DNA of 11,730 nt from an uncultured Polyangiaceae bacterium (GTDB lineage Bacteria; Myxococcota_A; Polyangia; Polyangiales; Houyiibacteriaceae). This document shows, piece after piece, positions 1 through 6,345 of the stretch. Below the pieces are notes generated by a model that did not search any database, was not told the origin of the DNA, and saw only the letters and a list, made by a program, of their open reading frames with translations. How positions within the stretch are numbered: the first letter of the stretch is position 1; the number at the start of each line of letters is the position of its first letter. The translations under genes and the position numbers were made by a program. The stretch is taken from positions 1-11,730 of the forward strand of contig CAMYMX010000058.1 in the NCBI GenBank assembly GCA_947259605.1, written 5' to 3'.

Positions 1-558
1 GAGGGAGCCGTAGCAGCCGGTGATGTACTGCTGGAGTTGGATCTTCTCTTCGTCGCTCAGCGTTTTATTGCCGTTGATCTTTTGTTCGAGGACGCGGAGC
101 TTGTCTCTGACCATGACGATTTTTTTGAAGAAGACGTCGAGGGGGATGCGCTTTTCCTGCGTTCCTTCTTTGCCCGGGATGAGCACCAGTTCGCCGTCGT
201 TCCAGCGGTCCCCAAGCTCGACCTCACGGACGCCGAGCTCATCGAGCAGAACTTCACGCAGGACTTGTCGAAAGGTTTCTTGATCCATGTCGATTCCAAT
301 CTCCGAGGGAATGATCGGCCGCGGTTTCGGCGCCGGTTCATCGCGATACCGCCGCGGCACGCCCGCCGCGGGCTTTCGTTTGAGGGCCTGTTCCCAAGGC
401 GTGTCTTTGGACTTGTGGCTCGAACAGGTCGCCATGTCCTTGAGCGGCCAACGACCTTGCCCAAGCCGACAATCGCCTACCCAGGACCCGTCGGGCTCCT
501 CGCGTTTGCGAATGTACCAACCGCAAGTTCCGCACCGGCCTGACAGGTCTCGGTCCAT
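1..558 (-). CDS. Uncharacterised protein with four-Cys N-terminus (C-terminus off the window edge)
   Basis: One open frame of 186 codons runs from an ATG at 558 through position 1 without a stop, so the C-terminus is missing. Residues 1-48 hold C9-x2-C12, C30, C45 and H48 around Trp-rich segments, which looks like a small zinc-binding or Fe-S-like module. Residues 55-88 are a basic, Pro-rich linker. From M91 there is a compact acidic/helical domain (MDQETFRQVLREVLLDELG onward) ending in a predicted helix and YITGCYGS at the edge. An internal ATG at 288 is in frame, so the second domain could also be made alone. No Shine-Dalgarno is visible before the ATG at 558. The gene is divergent from the cyclotransferase-like gene. 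I do not recognise a named family; metal binding is inferred only from the Cys spacing. Confidence 0.72.
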   Translation of the reverse strand, partial: MDRDLSGRCGTCGWYIRKREEPDGSWVGDCRLGQGRWPLKDMATCSSHKSKDTPWEQALKRKPAAGVPRRYRDEPAPKPRPIIPSEIGIDMDQETFRQVLREVLLDELGVREVELGDRWNDGELVLIPGKEGTQEKRIPLDVFFKKIVMVRDKLRVLEQKINGNKTLSDEEKIQLQQYITGCYGSL

Positions 559-602
559 TGGGTGCGGAGGGTAGGGCAGGGGCGGCGGCAGCGCCAGCGT
601 CG

Positions 603-1472
603 GTGCTACACTCCGGCGTGCTCTACTTTGCCTACGGGTCCAATCTTGATTTGGAGAACTGGAACCTTTGGTGCGCGAACAAGGGATTCGACGCGGATTC
701 CATCGAGCCGCTCGGCCCCGCATGGCTGCCCGATCACGAGCTGGTCTTCCACTACCAGTCCCGTCTTCGGAAGGGAGGGGCACTCGACGTTCATCCGCGT
801 CTCGGAAGTGTGATCTCCGGCGCGCTATTTCGGGTTCACGACTGGGAAGGGCTCGACGCGAAGGAAGGCGTGTCGGGCCGGTACTACCGTCGCATCTCCG
901 TAACGGCACTGACCGATGATGGGCGTGCTCATTCGGCAACGACCTATTGCGTGTGCGAGGCGCGCGTGGGCTCCTTCGTGCCTCCGTCGCCGGCGTACCG
1001 CGAGATCGTCATGCGCGGCCTTTCGCGGTTCGGGCACCGCCACGATGGGTTTATCGAGGCAGCCAACAATGTCCCCGCTTCGGCAAAACCCAGCGCGATT
1101 TTCGCCTACGGCACCTTGATGCGCGGCGAGCGCAATCACGAATTGCTGGCTCCGCAAGTGGTTCGCGCACACGGCCCCGCTCGAGTCGGCGATGCAGCGC
1201 TTCTCCAGATCGACTGGTATCCCGGGCTCGTACTCAGCGAAGGGGGAACCGTTCACGGCGAGCTCTACGAGCTCCATGACCTTGCCACGGCGCTCCAAGA
1301 GCTCGACTCCTACGAGGACTTCATGGGCTACGAGAGCGCGAGCTCGCTGTATCGACGCTCCCTCATCAACGCCGTGACTTCGAGTGGCTCGGCGCTCGCT
1401 TGGACGTACATCTTTCTGGGTGATGCGGGCCAGTTCCCCTTGATTCCATCGGGACGTTGGTCAGGTGCTTGA
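603..1472 (+). CDS. Tandem gamma-glutamylcyclotransferase-fold protein (two GGCT/AIG2-like domains)
   Basis: Numbered from the GTG at 603 (289 aa), domain 1 opens with LYFAYGSNL (residues 7-15), the substrate-loop signature of gamma-glutamylcyclotransferases, and keeps the expected acid in LDAKEG (E88), followed by a YYRR strand. Domain 2 opens with IFAYGTLM (166-173), the variant seen in the YtfP/GGACT branch, and has LDSYED with E238 at the matching place, followed by YRR. Both barrels therefore look catalytically intact. Known family members open the amide of gamma-glutamyl amino acids or gamma-glutamylamines to give 5-oxoproline; the substrate here cannot be read from sequence. The start is uncertain: TTG 558, GTG 603 and GTG 618 are in frame, none with a good ribosome site. 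GTG 618 would begin directly at the family's usual N-terminus. No signal peptide, so probably cytosolic. Confidence 0.85.
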   Translation: MLHSGVLYFAYGSNLDLENWNLWCANKGFDADSIEPLGPAWLPDHELVFHYQSRLRKGGALDVHPRLGSVISGALFRVHDWEGLDAKEGVSGRYYRRISVTALTDDGRAHSATTYCVCEARVGSFVPPSPAYREIVMRGLSRFGHRHDGFIEAANNVPASAKPSAIFAYGTLMRGERNHELLAPQVVRAHGPARVGDAALLQIDWYPGLVLSEGGTVHGELYELHDLATALQELDSYEDFMGYESASSLYRRSLINAVTSSGSALAWTYIFLGDAGQFPLIPSGRWSGA

Positions 1473-1579
1473 CGCTTCGCCGCAGAGGCGTACATTAGAA
1501 ACTTAGATGATCAATCACTGCGACAGCCGCTACTTTTTTTGGTTCACCGACTGAGGTGGCCTGCGCGCGTTGTCGCTCA

Positions 1580-1610
1580 AAGGCCGCCTCCGAGGGCGGC
1601 CTTCTTGGTT
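1580..1610 (+). terminator. Terminator-like hairpin after the cyclotransferase gene
   Basis: A perfect 9-bp stem (AAGGCCGCC at 1580-1588 with GGCGGCCTT at 1595-1603) encloses a 6-nt loop and is followed by CTTGGTTT, a broken T-run. It lies about 108 nt after the stop of the upstream gene and before the likely start of the next. The weak T-tract makes intrinsic termination plausible rather than certain. Its position also argues against the TTG at 1570 as the start of the next gene. Confidence 0.5.
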
Positions 1611-1653
1611 TAACAATCTGAGGCCGTCGTGGGAGGGGCTGGGAGCCCGACCG

Positions 1654-2298
1654 ATGGCACGTATCGATAGAAACCAAGCTCGAGACCGACACGCTCATAT
1701 TCGAGCCAGAGCGCTCCGAAAGGTGACCGTGGTGCATGACGGGTCTGCTTTCCAGCTCGCGTCCGACCTGCGCGCCTACGGCTTCGACGTCGCCGAAGGG
1801 CCGCTGCTCGCGTCCGCGGCGGTGCACGGCGACCTGGGCAGTCTCGCAGTGATCGCGACCCGTCCGGGTGCGACTCGAAGCGAGCGCATGCAGGACTGGA
1901 CCCGCCAGCTTTGCTGGAACGGCGCGACGCTCCTTGCGGTTGGCGCGGCAATGGGCCCCGTCGCCGAGTTCTTCGGCACCCGGCGTACCCCGCGTTCCAT
2001 TGAAACGGTCAGCGGCCGTTTGGCCAACGTGGACTCTGTGGACCAAGGCCTCTTCACCGGCCTGCCCCAGAAGTTCCGCGTCGCGCTCCCAGCTGGAGAC
2101 GGCTTCCCCGCGTCCGAGCTCAGCTCCGAGTTCCGAGCAACCGCGCAGAGCCACGATGGCGAGCTCATCGGCGCCTCACACGTCTTCCGCCCGGTGCACT
2201 TACTGCATGCGGGAGCGATGGAGAGTGGCGAGGTGCGCCCGGTGGTGTTGAAGAACTTGTTGAGGTTGATGAGGGAGAACGGAGGTCGGGCTTTTTAG
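1654..2298 (+). CDS. Degenerate class I glutamine amidotransferase-like protein (TrpG/PabA fold, catalytic residues lost)
   Basis: The 214-residue product follows the TrpG/PabA layout from about residue 24: an opening strand VTVVHDGSAFQLASDLRAYG in place of the usual IDNYDSF segment, then VIATRPG near the PGPG turn, LLAVGAAMGPVAEFFG where the family has ILGVCLGHQAIAEAFG, a GLFTGLP element, HDGELIGASH and PVHLLHAGAM where HPES is expected. The nucleophile position is G97, not Cys, and the His-Pro-Glu triad segment is replaced. Glutamine hydrolysis is therefore very unlikely; a binding, scaffold or regulatory role is possible. The frame is intact and full-length, so it does not look like a decaying pseudogene. 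ATG 1654 is chosen because GGGAG at 1641-1645 sits 8 nt upstream. The TTG at 1570 overlaps the hairpin, and GTG 1723 would start right at the domain. No synthase partner gene is adjacent. Confidence 0.68.
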   Translation: MARIDRNQARDRHAHIRARALRKVTVVHDGSAFQLASDLRAYGFDVAEGPLLASAAVHGDLGSLAVIATRPGATRSERMQDWTRQLCWNGATLLAVGAAMGPVAEFFGTRRTPRSIETVSGRLANVDSVDQGLFTGLPQKFRVALPAGDGFPASELSSEFRATAQSHDGELIGASHVFRPVHLLHAGAMESGEVRPVVLKNLLRLMRENGGRAF

Positions 2299-2334
2299 CA
2301 GGGACAGGGACAGGGACAGGGACACTGACACTCG
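2299..2334 (+). repeat. Hexanucleotide tandem repeat (CAGGGA x4 plus variants)
   Basis: Four exact copies of CAGGGA (2299-2322) run on into CACTGA and CACTCG, starting immediately after the amidotransferase-like stop codon and ending 27 bp before the crotonase start. The CACTGACACT part is also found, on the other strand, in the repeat at 9485-9538. Confidence 0.85.
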
Positions 2335-2361
2335 CACCGACGGGTGTGCTACGGAGTTCAC

Positions 2362-3135
2362 ATGGCCGATGCGCTCGTTCTCACCGACCTCGACGATGAG
2401 GGGGTTCTCACCGTCACGATGAACCGTCCCGAGCGACGGAACGCGTTCAACTCGGAAGCGTTTCTCGCGCTTCGGGATGCTTTTGTGACGGCCAACGCGG
2501 ACCCGCGGGTTGCGGTCGTCTTGCTCACGGGCGCGGGCAATGATTTCAGCTCGGGGCTCGATCTTTCTGCGATCGATATGAATCGGGACGAGGAGCCGCC
2601 CTTCGAGTTGATGATGGATGCGATCTGCGAATTCGATAAGCCTCTGGTCTGCGCGGCAAAGGGCTGCGCGATCGGGTTTGGCGCGACGGTGCTCTTTCAT
2701 GCCGATGTCGTCTATCTGGGGCAGAGTGCGAAGTTGCGTTTTCCATTCGTGAGCCTCGGGCTGGTCACCGAGGCGGCAGCTGCGTACCTGGGGCCGGCGA
2801 TGATTGGCCACAAACAAGCGGCAGAGCTGCTGTTCACCGCCGAGTTCTTTGGCGCGGACAAGGCGCTCGAGTACGGGATCGCGACGCAAGCTTTCGAAGA
2901 CGGCGAGCTTTTGCCGAGGGCGCTCGAAAAAGCGCGGCAAATGGCGCAATGGCCGATCGGCTCCCTGGTGGCGATCAAGCGAATCATGAAGGCGATGCAC
3001 GGTGACAAGGTCGCCCTCGCACGGAAGCTCGAAATGGAAGGGTTTGCGGAGCTCATGGGATCTGCGGCCAACATGGAAGCGTTCTCCGCGTTCATGGAGA
3101 GGCGCCCGCCCGACTTCAAACAGTTTCGGAAATAG
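2362..3135 (+). CDS. Enoyl-CoA hydratase/isomerase (crotonase family)
   Basis: A 257-residue protein of normal crotonase length. It has NRPERRNAFN (21-30), the first oxyanion-hole segment FSSGLDL (62-68) and the second at GCAIGFG (101-107), followed by the FPFVSLGLVTEAAAAY segment. Hydratases normally carry two catalytic Glu residues; here F129 lies near the first site, while E137 keeps the second. One retained Glu plus the FSSGxDL form resembles delta3,delta2-enoyl-CoA isomerases of the ECI2 type, so isomerase activity is as likely as hydratase. It would act on acyl-CoA thioesters in beta-oxidation or a related path. ATG 2362 is preferred over GTG 2344 because GGAG at 2353-2356 is suitably placed and the protein then starts as the family does. 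Its last 20 bp overlap the end of the convergent membrane-protein gene. Confidence 0.92.
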   Translation: MADALVLTDLDDEGVLTVTMNRPERRNAFNSEAFLALRDAFVTANADPRVAVVLLTGAGNDFSSGLDLSAIDMNRDEEPPFELMMDAICEFDKPLVCAAKGCAIGFGATVLFHADVVYLGQSAKLRFPFVSLGLVTEAAAAYLGPAMIGHKQAAELLFTAEFFGADKALEYGIATQAFEDGELLPRALEKARQMAQWPIGSLVAIKRIMKAMHGDKVALARKLEMEGFAELMGSAANMEAFSAFMERRPPDFKQFRK

Positions 3136-5410
3136 CCGCCCGCTTGCTCGCGTGAATGGCGATGACGAGCAGGATGGCGATCAAGCCGAGGAACATCCCG
3201 CTCCACAGGATGAACTGACCGTAATTGCCGGGAATGCGCCAACCAAACCACTGGAGCGCACAGAAGCCAAGAACAGCGGCGGCGATCAGGGACCAATCCC
3301 TGCTCCGATCTAGCCCAGCCCCTGGGGCGAGAAGCAACGGCCAGATGAAGAGGATGTGCAGGTAGTAGTTCGCCGGATAGAAATAGATCGGGATCATCAA
3401 GGTCCCGATCACCGCTGCGTCGGCGAGCCGCAATCGTCTGCACGCTACGATGCCGAGCAAGGTGTACAACAGCATGCCGGCGATCGTGATCCAGCGTCGG
3501 TCTTTCATGGTTTGCGCGGTCAGCGGTCCCCACTGCTCCGGGTCCTCGCCTCGAGCGCGGAGGTTGTGCCAGAGGTTGTCGGGCTCGTAGCTCACCGACG
3601 CGATGATCCCGATATGATTCACATTGGGCTTGTTGGCGTGCATCGATATCTTCTGGGACCACGCGCCCCACGAGCGTTCGATACCGAACCTACTGGCCGA
3701 CAAGCCTCCCAGAACCATGACCACGATGAAGACCCCGGCGCCGACCTTGGCCAACGGAAGCAGTTGCACAAACGGGCTGGCGTCGTCCCTGCCTGCTCGG
3801 CGTCTTCGGACGGCGGCAAGCAATCTCCAAGCGATCGGTGCAGCCAGGAACACGAGCGCAAGCACGGGAAACGCGCGAATCATGGCACCCCAGCCGAGGA
3901 GTAGCCCCGAAAGGAACCAGCGCCGCGACGCCAGCGCGCAGACGCCGAGCCCCAGCAAGACCATCCAGTCGTTTCGGAGGGTCGAGCCCCCCCAGTTGCT
4001 TCCGAACTGATAAATGGTCGTTGCTCCATAGGCGACCATACAGACGAGCGCCGTACGCAATCCGAACGTGCGCCACGCCACGACGAAGAAGAGGAGCAAA
4101 AGGAGAGGATCGAGAAGCGCACCCCACAGAAACGTGGCTTCGCTTGCCTCGGCCGAGCCATAGATCGCGTGCGCGACGAGCAGCCACGCTGGGGTCGCAT
4201 TCCCCCCGTGGTCGCGCAGGCTGTTCAAATAGGCCCCCGAGCCCATCGTCTTCCAGAAATAGGACATGTCCTGCTTGAACTCGGCCCATCGCTCGGGAGA
4301 AAAGCGATCCTTCACGGCGTGGATCTCTTCGGCAACTTCGGAAACGCTTCGCATCTCGTAGTCCCGGAGGTCTCGAAGCTGGGTGCCTTCGATGGGATCG
4401 AGCGACCCGTCGAGCTTGTCGTCGGCGTACGCCTTCACGCTCGCGAGATACACACCGTCATAGCCCAGCTCGTCGAAGTACTTCACGAACGGGAAGTACA
4501 CGCGCGTGTCCCAGGTGTGGACAAACGTCGGCTTTCGCGCTTCGACGTCGTGAAACTGTGGATGGCCGAGGTTGTAGAATGTCAATATCGACATGAAGGC
4601 CATGGCGGCGAGGAGGCCGGTGAGCAGCCCTTGGCGCGCGTGCTCCGGGCGTAGGCCGAGCCGAAGGACGACCGCGCAGGCAACCGCTCCGCAGACGCCA
4701 CGGGACACGTTGATCACGGTCGCCTCGACCGGCCAAATCAGCGAAACCAAGTAGGCCGCAATCCCCGCGCTGACGAGAGTCGCCGCCCACAATAGCGTCG
4801 ACAGCGGCTTTCGGGCGTCGCGTCGGTGAACGAGCACCGCCAGGGTGGCTATCAGGCCAAACAAGAGCAATGAGAGCCGTGCCCAGATCGAGGACTCAAA
4901 CTCGAGCAGAACCGAAACCTTCGGCGGCCAGACCGAAGGCGTCGCGGAGAAGAGTTGGATCTCGCTGGCGCTCACGCTGGGATCGCCGCCGATTGCGCTC
5001 AGCTTCGCAAAACGTGCGCTTCCAGCAAGGCCACTTTTCCAACGTGCGCGGAGGCCTTGCGGGCCTACGGCGGGTGCAGTCCACAGGGTTGTGAAGCGGG
5101 CGCCGTCCTCCGACGTCTCGAGAATGAACTCGTCGTTGTTGTCCCCTTGAAGGTAGACCGCCTCGATCGGTGTCACTTCGCCAAGGTCGAAGATGACGTA
5201 GGCACGGCTTCCGCGGAAGATGGCGGCCGTCTTCGAGTTCCACGCGCTGCCTTCGAACGAGCGTTGTCCGTCGGTCAGGCGGTCGATGTGCACCACCTGC
5301 TGCGCGTCCGCCGGAGCATCGAGTCGGATTTGCTCCGGTGGCGCTGTGCTTGAGCATCCCGTGGCTGCGAACAAAAGCAAACCCGCGATGCCCACCGTGA
5401 TTTGCTGCAT
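3116..5410 (-). CDS. Lipoprotein-signal, discoidin-like domain and polytopic membrane protein (GT-C glycosyltransferase-like)
   Basis: The 764-residue product begins with a signal peptide and a lipobox (ATGCSS, C19). Residues about 40-155 resemble an F5/8 C (discoidin) beta-sandwich: FDLGEVTPIEAVYLQGDNNDEF, then LETSEDG and a terminal SEIQLF strand. From about 175 to 755 I count roughly 13-14 hydrophobic spans. Between the early spans and the span at about 427 is a large soluble loop with FHDVE (286-290) and HTWDTRVYFPFVKYFDELGYDG (298-319), then a helical Asp/Glu-rich stretch. Many spans with an acidic motif after an early one is the layout of GT-C enzymes, which use lipid-linked sugars, but I cannot assign a numbered family or a sugar. 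The C-terminal tail is basic (HASKRAA). It probably sits in the inner membrane with the discoidin-like domain in the periplasm. ATG 5410 is supported by the signal peptide; ribosome site weak. Confidence 0.8.
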   Translation of the reverse strand: MQQITVGIAGLLLFAATGCSSTAPPEQIRLDAPADAQQVVHIDRLTDGQRSFEGSAWNSKTAAIFRGSRAYVIFDLGEVTPIEAVYLQGDNNDEFILETSEDGARFTTLWTAPAVGPQGLRARWKSGLAGSARFAKLSAIGGDPSVSASEIQLFSATPSVWPPKVSVLLEFESSIWARLSLLLFGLIATLAVLVHRRDARKPLSTLLWAATLVSAGIAAYLVSLIWPVEATVINVSRGVCGAVACAVVLRLGLRPEHARQGLLTGLLAAMAFMSILTFYNLGHPQFHDVEARKPTFVHTWDTRVYFPFVKYFDELGYDGVYLASVKAYADDKLDGSLDPIEGTQLRDLRDYEMRSVSEVAEEIHAVKDRFSPERWAEFKQDMSYFWKTMGSGAYLNSLRDHGGNATPAWLLVAHAIYGSAEASEATFLWGALLDPLLLLLFFVVAWRTFGLRTALVCMVAYGATTIYQFGSNWGGSTLRNDWMVLLGLGVCALASRRWFLSGLLLGWGAMIRAFPVLALVFLAAPIAWRLLAAVRRRRAGRDDASPFVQLLPLAKVGAGVFIVVMVLGGLSASRFGIERSWGAWSQKISMHANKPNVNHIGIIASVSYEPDNLWHNLRARGEDPEQWGPLTAQTMKDRRWITIAGMLLYTLLGIVACRRLRLADAAVIGTLMIPIYFYPANYYLHILFIWPLLLAPGAGLDRSRDWSLIAAAVLGFCALQWFGWRIPGNYGQFILWSGMFLGLIAILLVIAIHASKRAAISETV

Positions 5411-5784
5411 GGCCGCCGGATCCGTAGCAGGCTGAGCCTTTGCAGAGAAGGGCGTCCTTTACACCAAGATCGAAGCGGCGAGCCACTATGCGGCTGACAC
5501 AAAATGACAATTCCAAACCCAGCAACAGCAATATTGCAATAGTCCTTGTACAGCGGAAGCAGGTGCGCGACGGCACAGAACGCGTTCCCTTGTCCTTGCA
5601 AGAGCTTACGCGCCTGACGGGTACCCCCGGGGGCTTGGTGCCTGGCGAATGAGGAGCCAAGCGGGGGCGTGCTCCTATACGCGCCACGTTTGACGCGCCT
5701 GGACATAACCGCTAACCCCGACGCCTGGAGCGGGGAATGTGGGTAATCATGGTGTACCCCGCGTTATCAACGGAGAGAATCACT
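5411..5784. promoter_or_regulatory. Divergent intergenic region, no convincing gene
   Basis: This 374-bp gap lies between two divergent lipoprotein-type genes, so it should hold promoters for both. It contains a local AT-rich patch (about 5495-5545) with the perfect palindrome GCAATATTGC at 5528-5537, a CCCCCGGGGG palindrome at 5624-5633, and two small inverted repeats: AGGAGC/GCTCCT at 5652-5657 and 5671-5676, and CCCCG/CGGGG at 5716-5720 and 5731-5735. TTGACG at 5690-5695 could be a -35 box, but the hexamer 17 nt on (TAACCC) is a poor -10. Short open frames here show no family features or ribosome sites. Confidence 0.4.
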
Positions 5785-6204
5785 ATGACCAAAAACATTT
5801 TTCGATTGGGCCTAGTCCTCGCGCTGTGCGGGGCCATGACGGCTTGCAAGAAGGCTGAAGAAGCGGCCGACAAGGCTGCGGCAGCAGCGGATCACGCGGC
5901 GCACGAGGCAGCCGAGGCCGCTGAAGCGGCTGGCGAAGCCGCAGGAGAAGCGGCGGAGAACGCCAAGGAAGCCGCGGGCGAGGCCGCAGACGCAGCCAAG
6001 GCAGCGGGTACGAAGGCCGTCGAAGGCGCCGAGGGTGCGGCAGCGGATGCCGCGGACGCGGTCAAGGGAGCTGCCGGGGACGCTGAGGCCGCCGCCAAGA
6101 AGGCTGCCGCCGACACCAAGGCAGTTGCGGTCGAGGCCAAAGACGACACCGAAGCCGCCGCCGCTGACGCCAAGGCCGACGTGAAGAAGAAGATGGGCCA
6201 GTAG
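5785..6204 (+). CDS. Small Ala-rich repeat lipoprotein
   Basis: A 139-residue protein with a basic N-terminus, hydrophobic core LGLVLALCGAM and a lipobox-like MTAC ending at C21, so it is probably exported and lipidated. The mature part (22-139) is about 47% Ala and otherwise nearly all Glu, Asp, Lys and Gly, arranged in short quasi-repeats such as EAAGEAAENAKEAAGEAADA. This predicts one long amphipathic helix or coiled coil, in a style shared with LEA-like and Lpp-like proteins. The Lys-rich C-terminus (DVKKKMGQ) could touch the cell wall or nucleic acid, but that is a guess. ATG 5785 is chosen over ATG 5737 because GGAGAG (5772-5777) lies 7 nt upstream and the signal peptide starts there. 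A strong terminator follows directly, so it is likely a single-gene transcript. Function unknown. Confidence 0.85.
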   Translation: MTKNIFRLGLVLALCGAMTACKKAEEAADKAAAAADHAAHEAAEAAEAAGEAAGEAAENAKEAAGEAADAAKAAGTKAVEGAEGAAADAADAVKGAAGDAEAAAKKAAADTKAVAVEAKDDTEAAAADAKADVKKKMGQ

Positions 6205-6233
6205 AGCACTGGGTCTCAGACTTTTCAGCAAGG

Positions 6234-6262
6234 AAGCCGGCTCCATCGAGCCGGCTTTTTTC
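6234..6262 (+). terminator. Intrinsic terminator of the Ala-rich lipoprotein gene
   Basis: A perfect 10-bp stem (AAGCCGGCTC at 6234-6243 and GAGCCGGCTT at 6248-6257) with a CATC tetraloop runs into a T-tract (6256-6261). It lies 30 nt after the stop codon. This is the clearest rho-independent terminator in the window and separates the lipoprotein gene from the acyl-CoA dehydrogenase genes. Confidence 0.93.
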
Positions 6263-6300
6263 GTGGGCGGGCGTCGACTTGCATCGAACGCACGGCTAAC

Positions 6301-6314
6301 TAGAACATGTTTCA
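6301..6314. promoter_or_regulatory. KstR-like (TetR-family) operator upstream of the acyl-CoA dehydrogenase pair
   Basis: TAGAACATGTTTCA fits exactly the TnnAACnnGTTnnA pattern described for KstR, the TetR-family repressor of cholesterol catabolism genes in actinobacteria. The inner AACATGTT is a perfect palindrome. It ends 31 bp before the likely ATG at 6346, just downstream of an AT-richer stretch (GGCTAACTAGAAC), a normal place for a repressor site. Other TetR-family acyl-CoA sensors bind similar palindromes, so the bound protein cannot be named; no regulator gene is in the window. Confidence 0.5.
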
Positions 6315-6345
6315 CTTCGGCTGCTCCGCCGGAAAGCATGAGGCC

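Noticed and set aside
37..543. 168-codon plus-strand open frame at the left end
   Set aside because: It opposes the Cys4 protein gene, whose frame shows real domain structure and continues off the edge; this one has neither a ribosome site nor motifs.
1495..2154. 219-codon minus-strand open frame
   Set aside because: It is antisense to the amidotransferase-like gene, has no domain pattern and an Arg/Gly/Ala-rich shadow composition.
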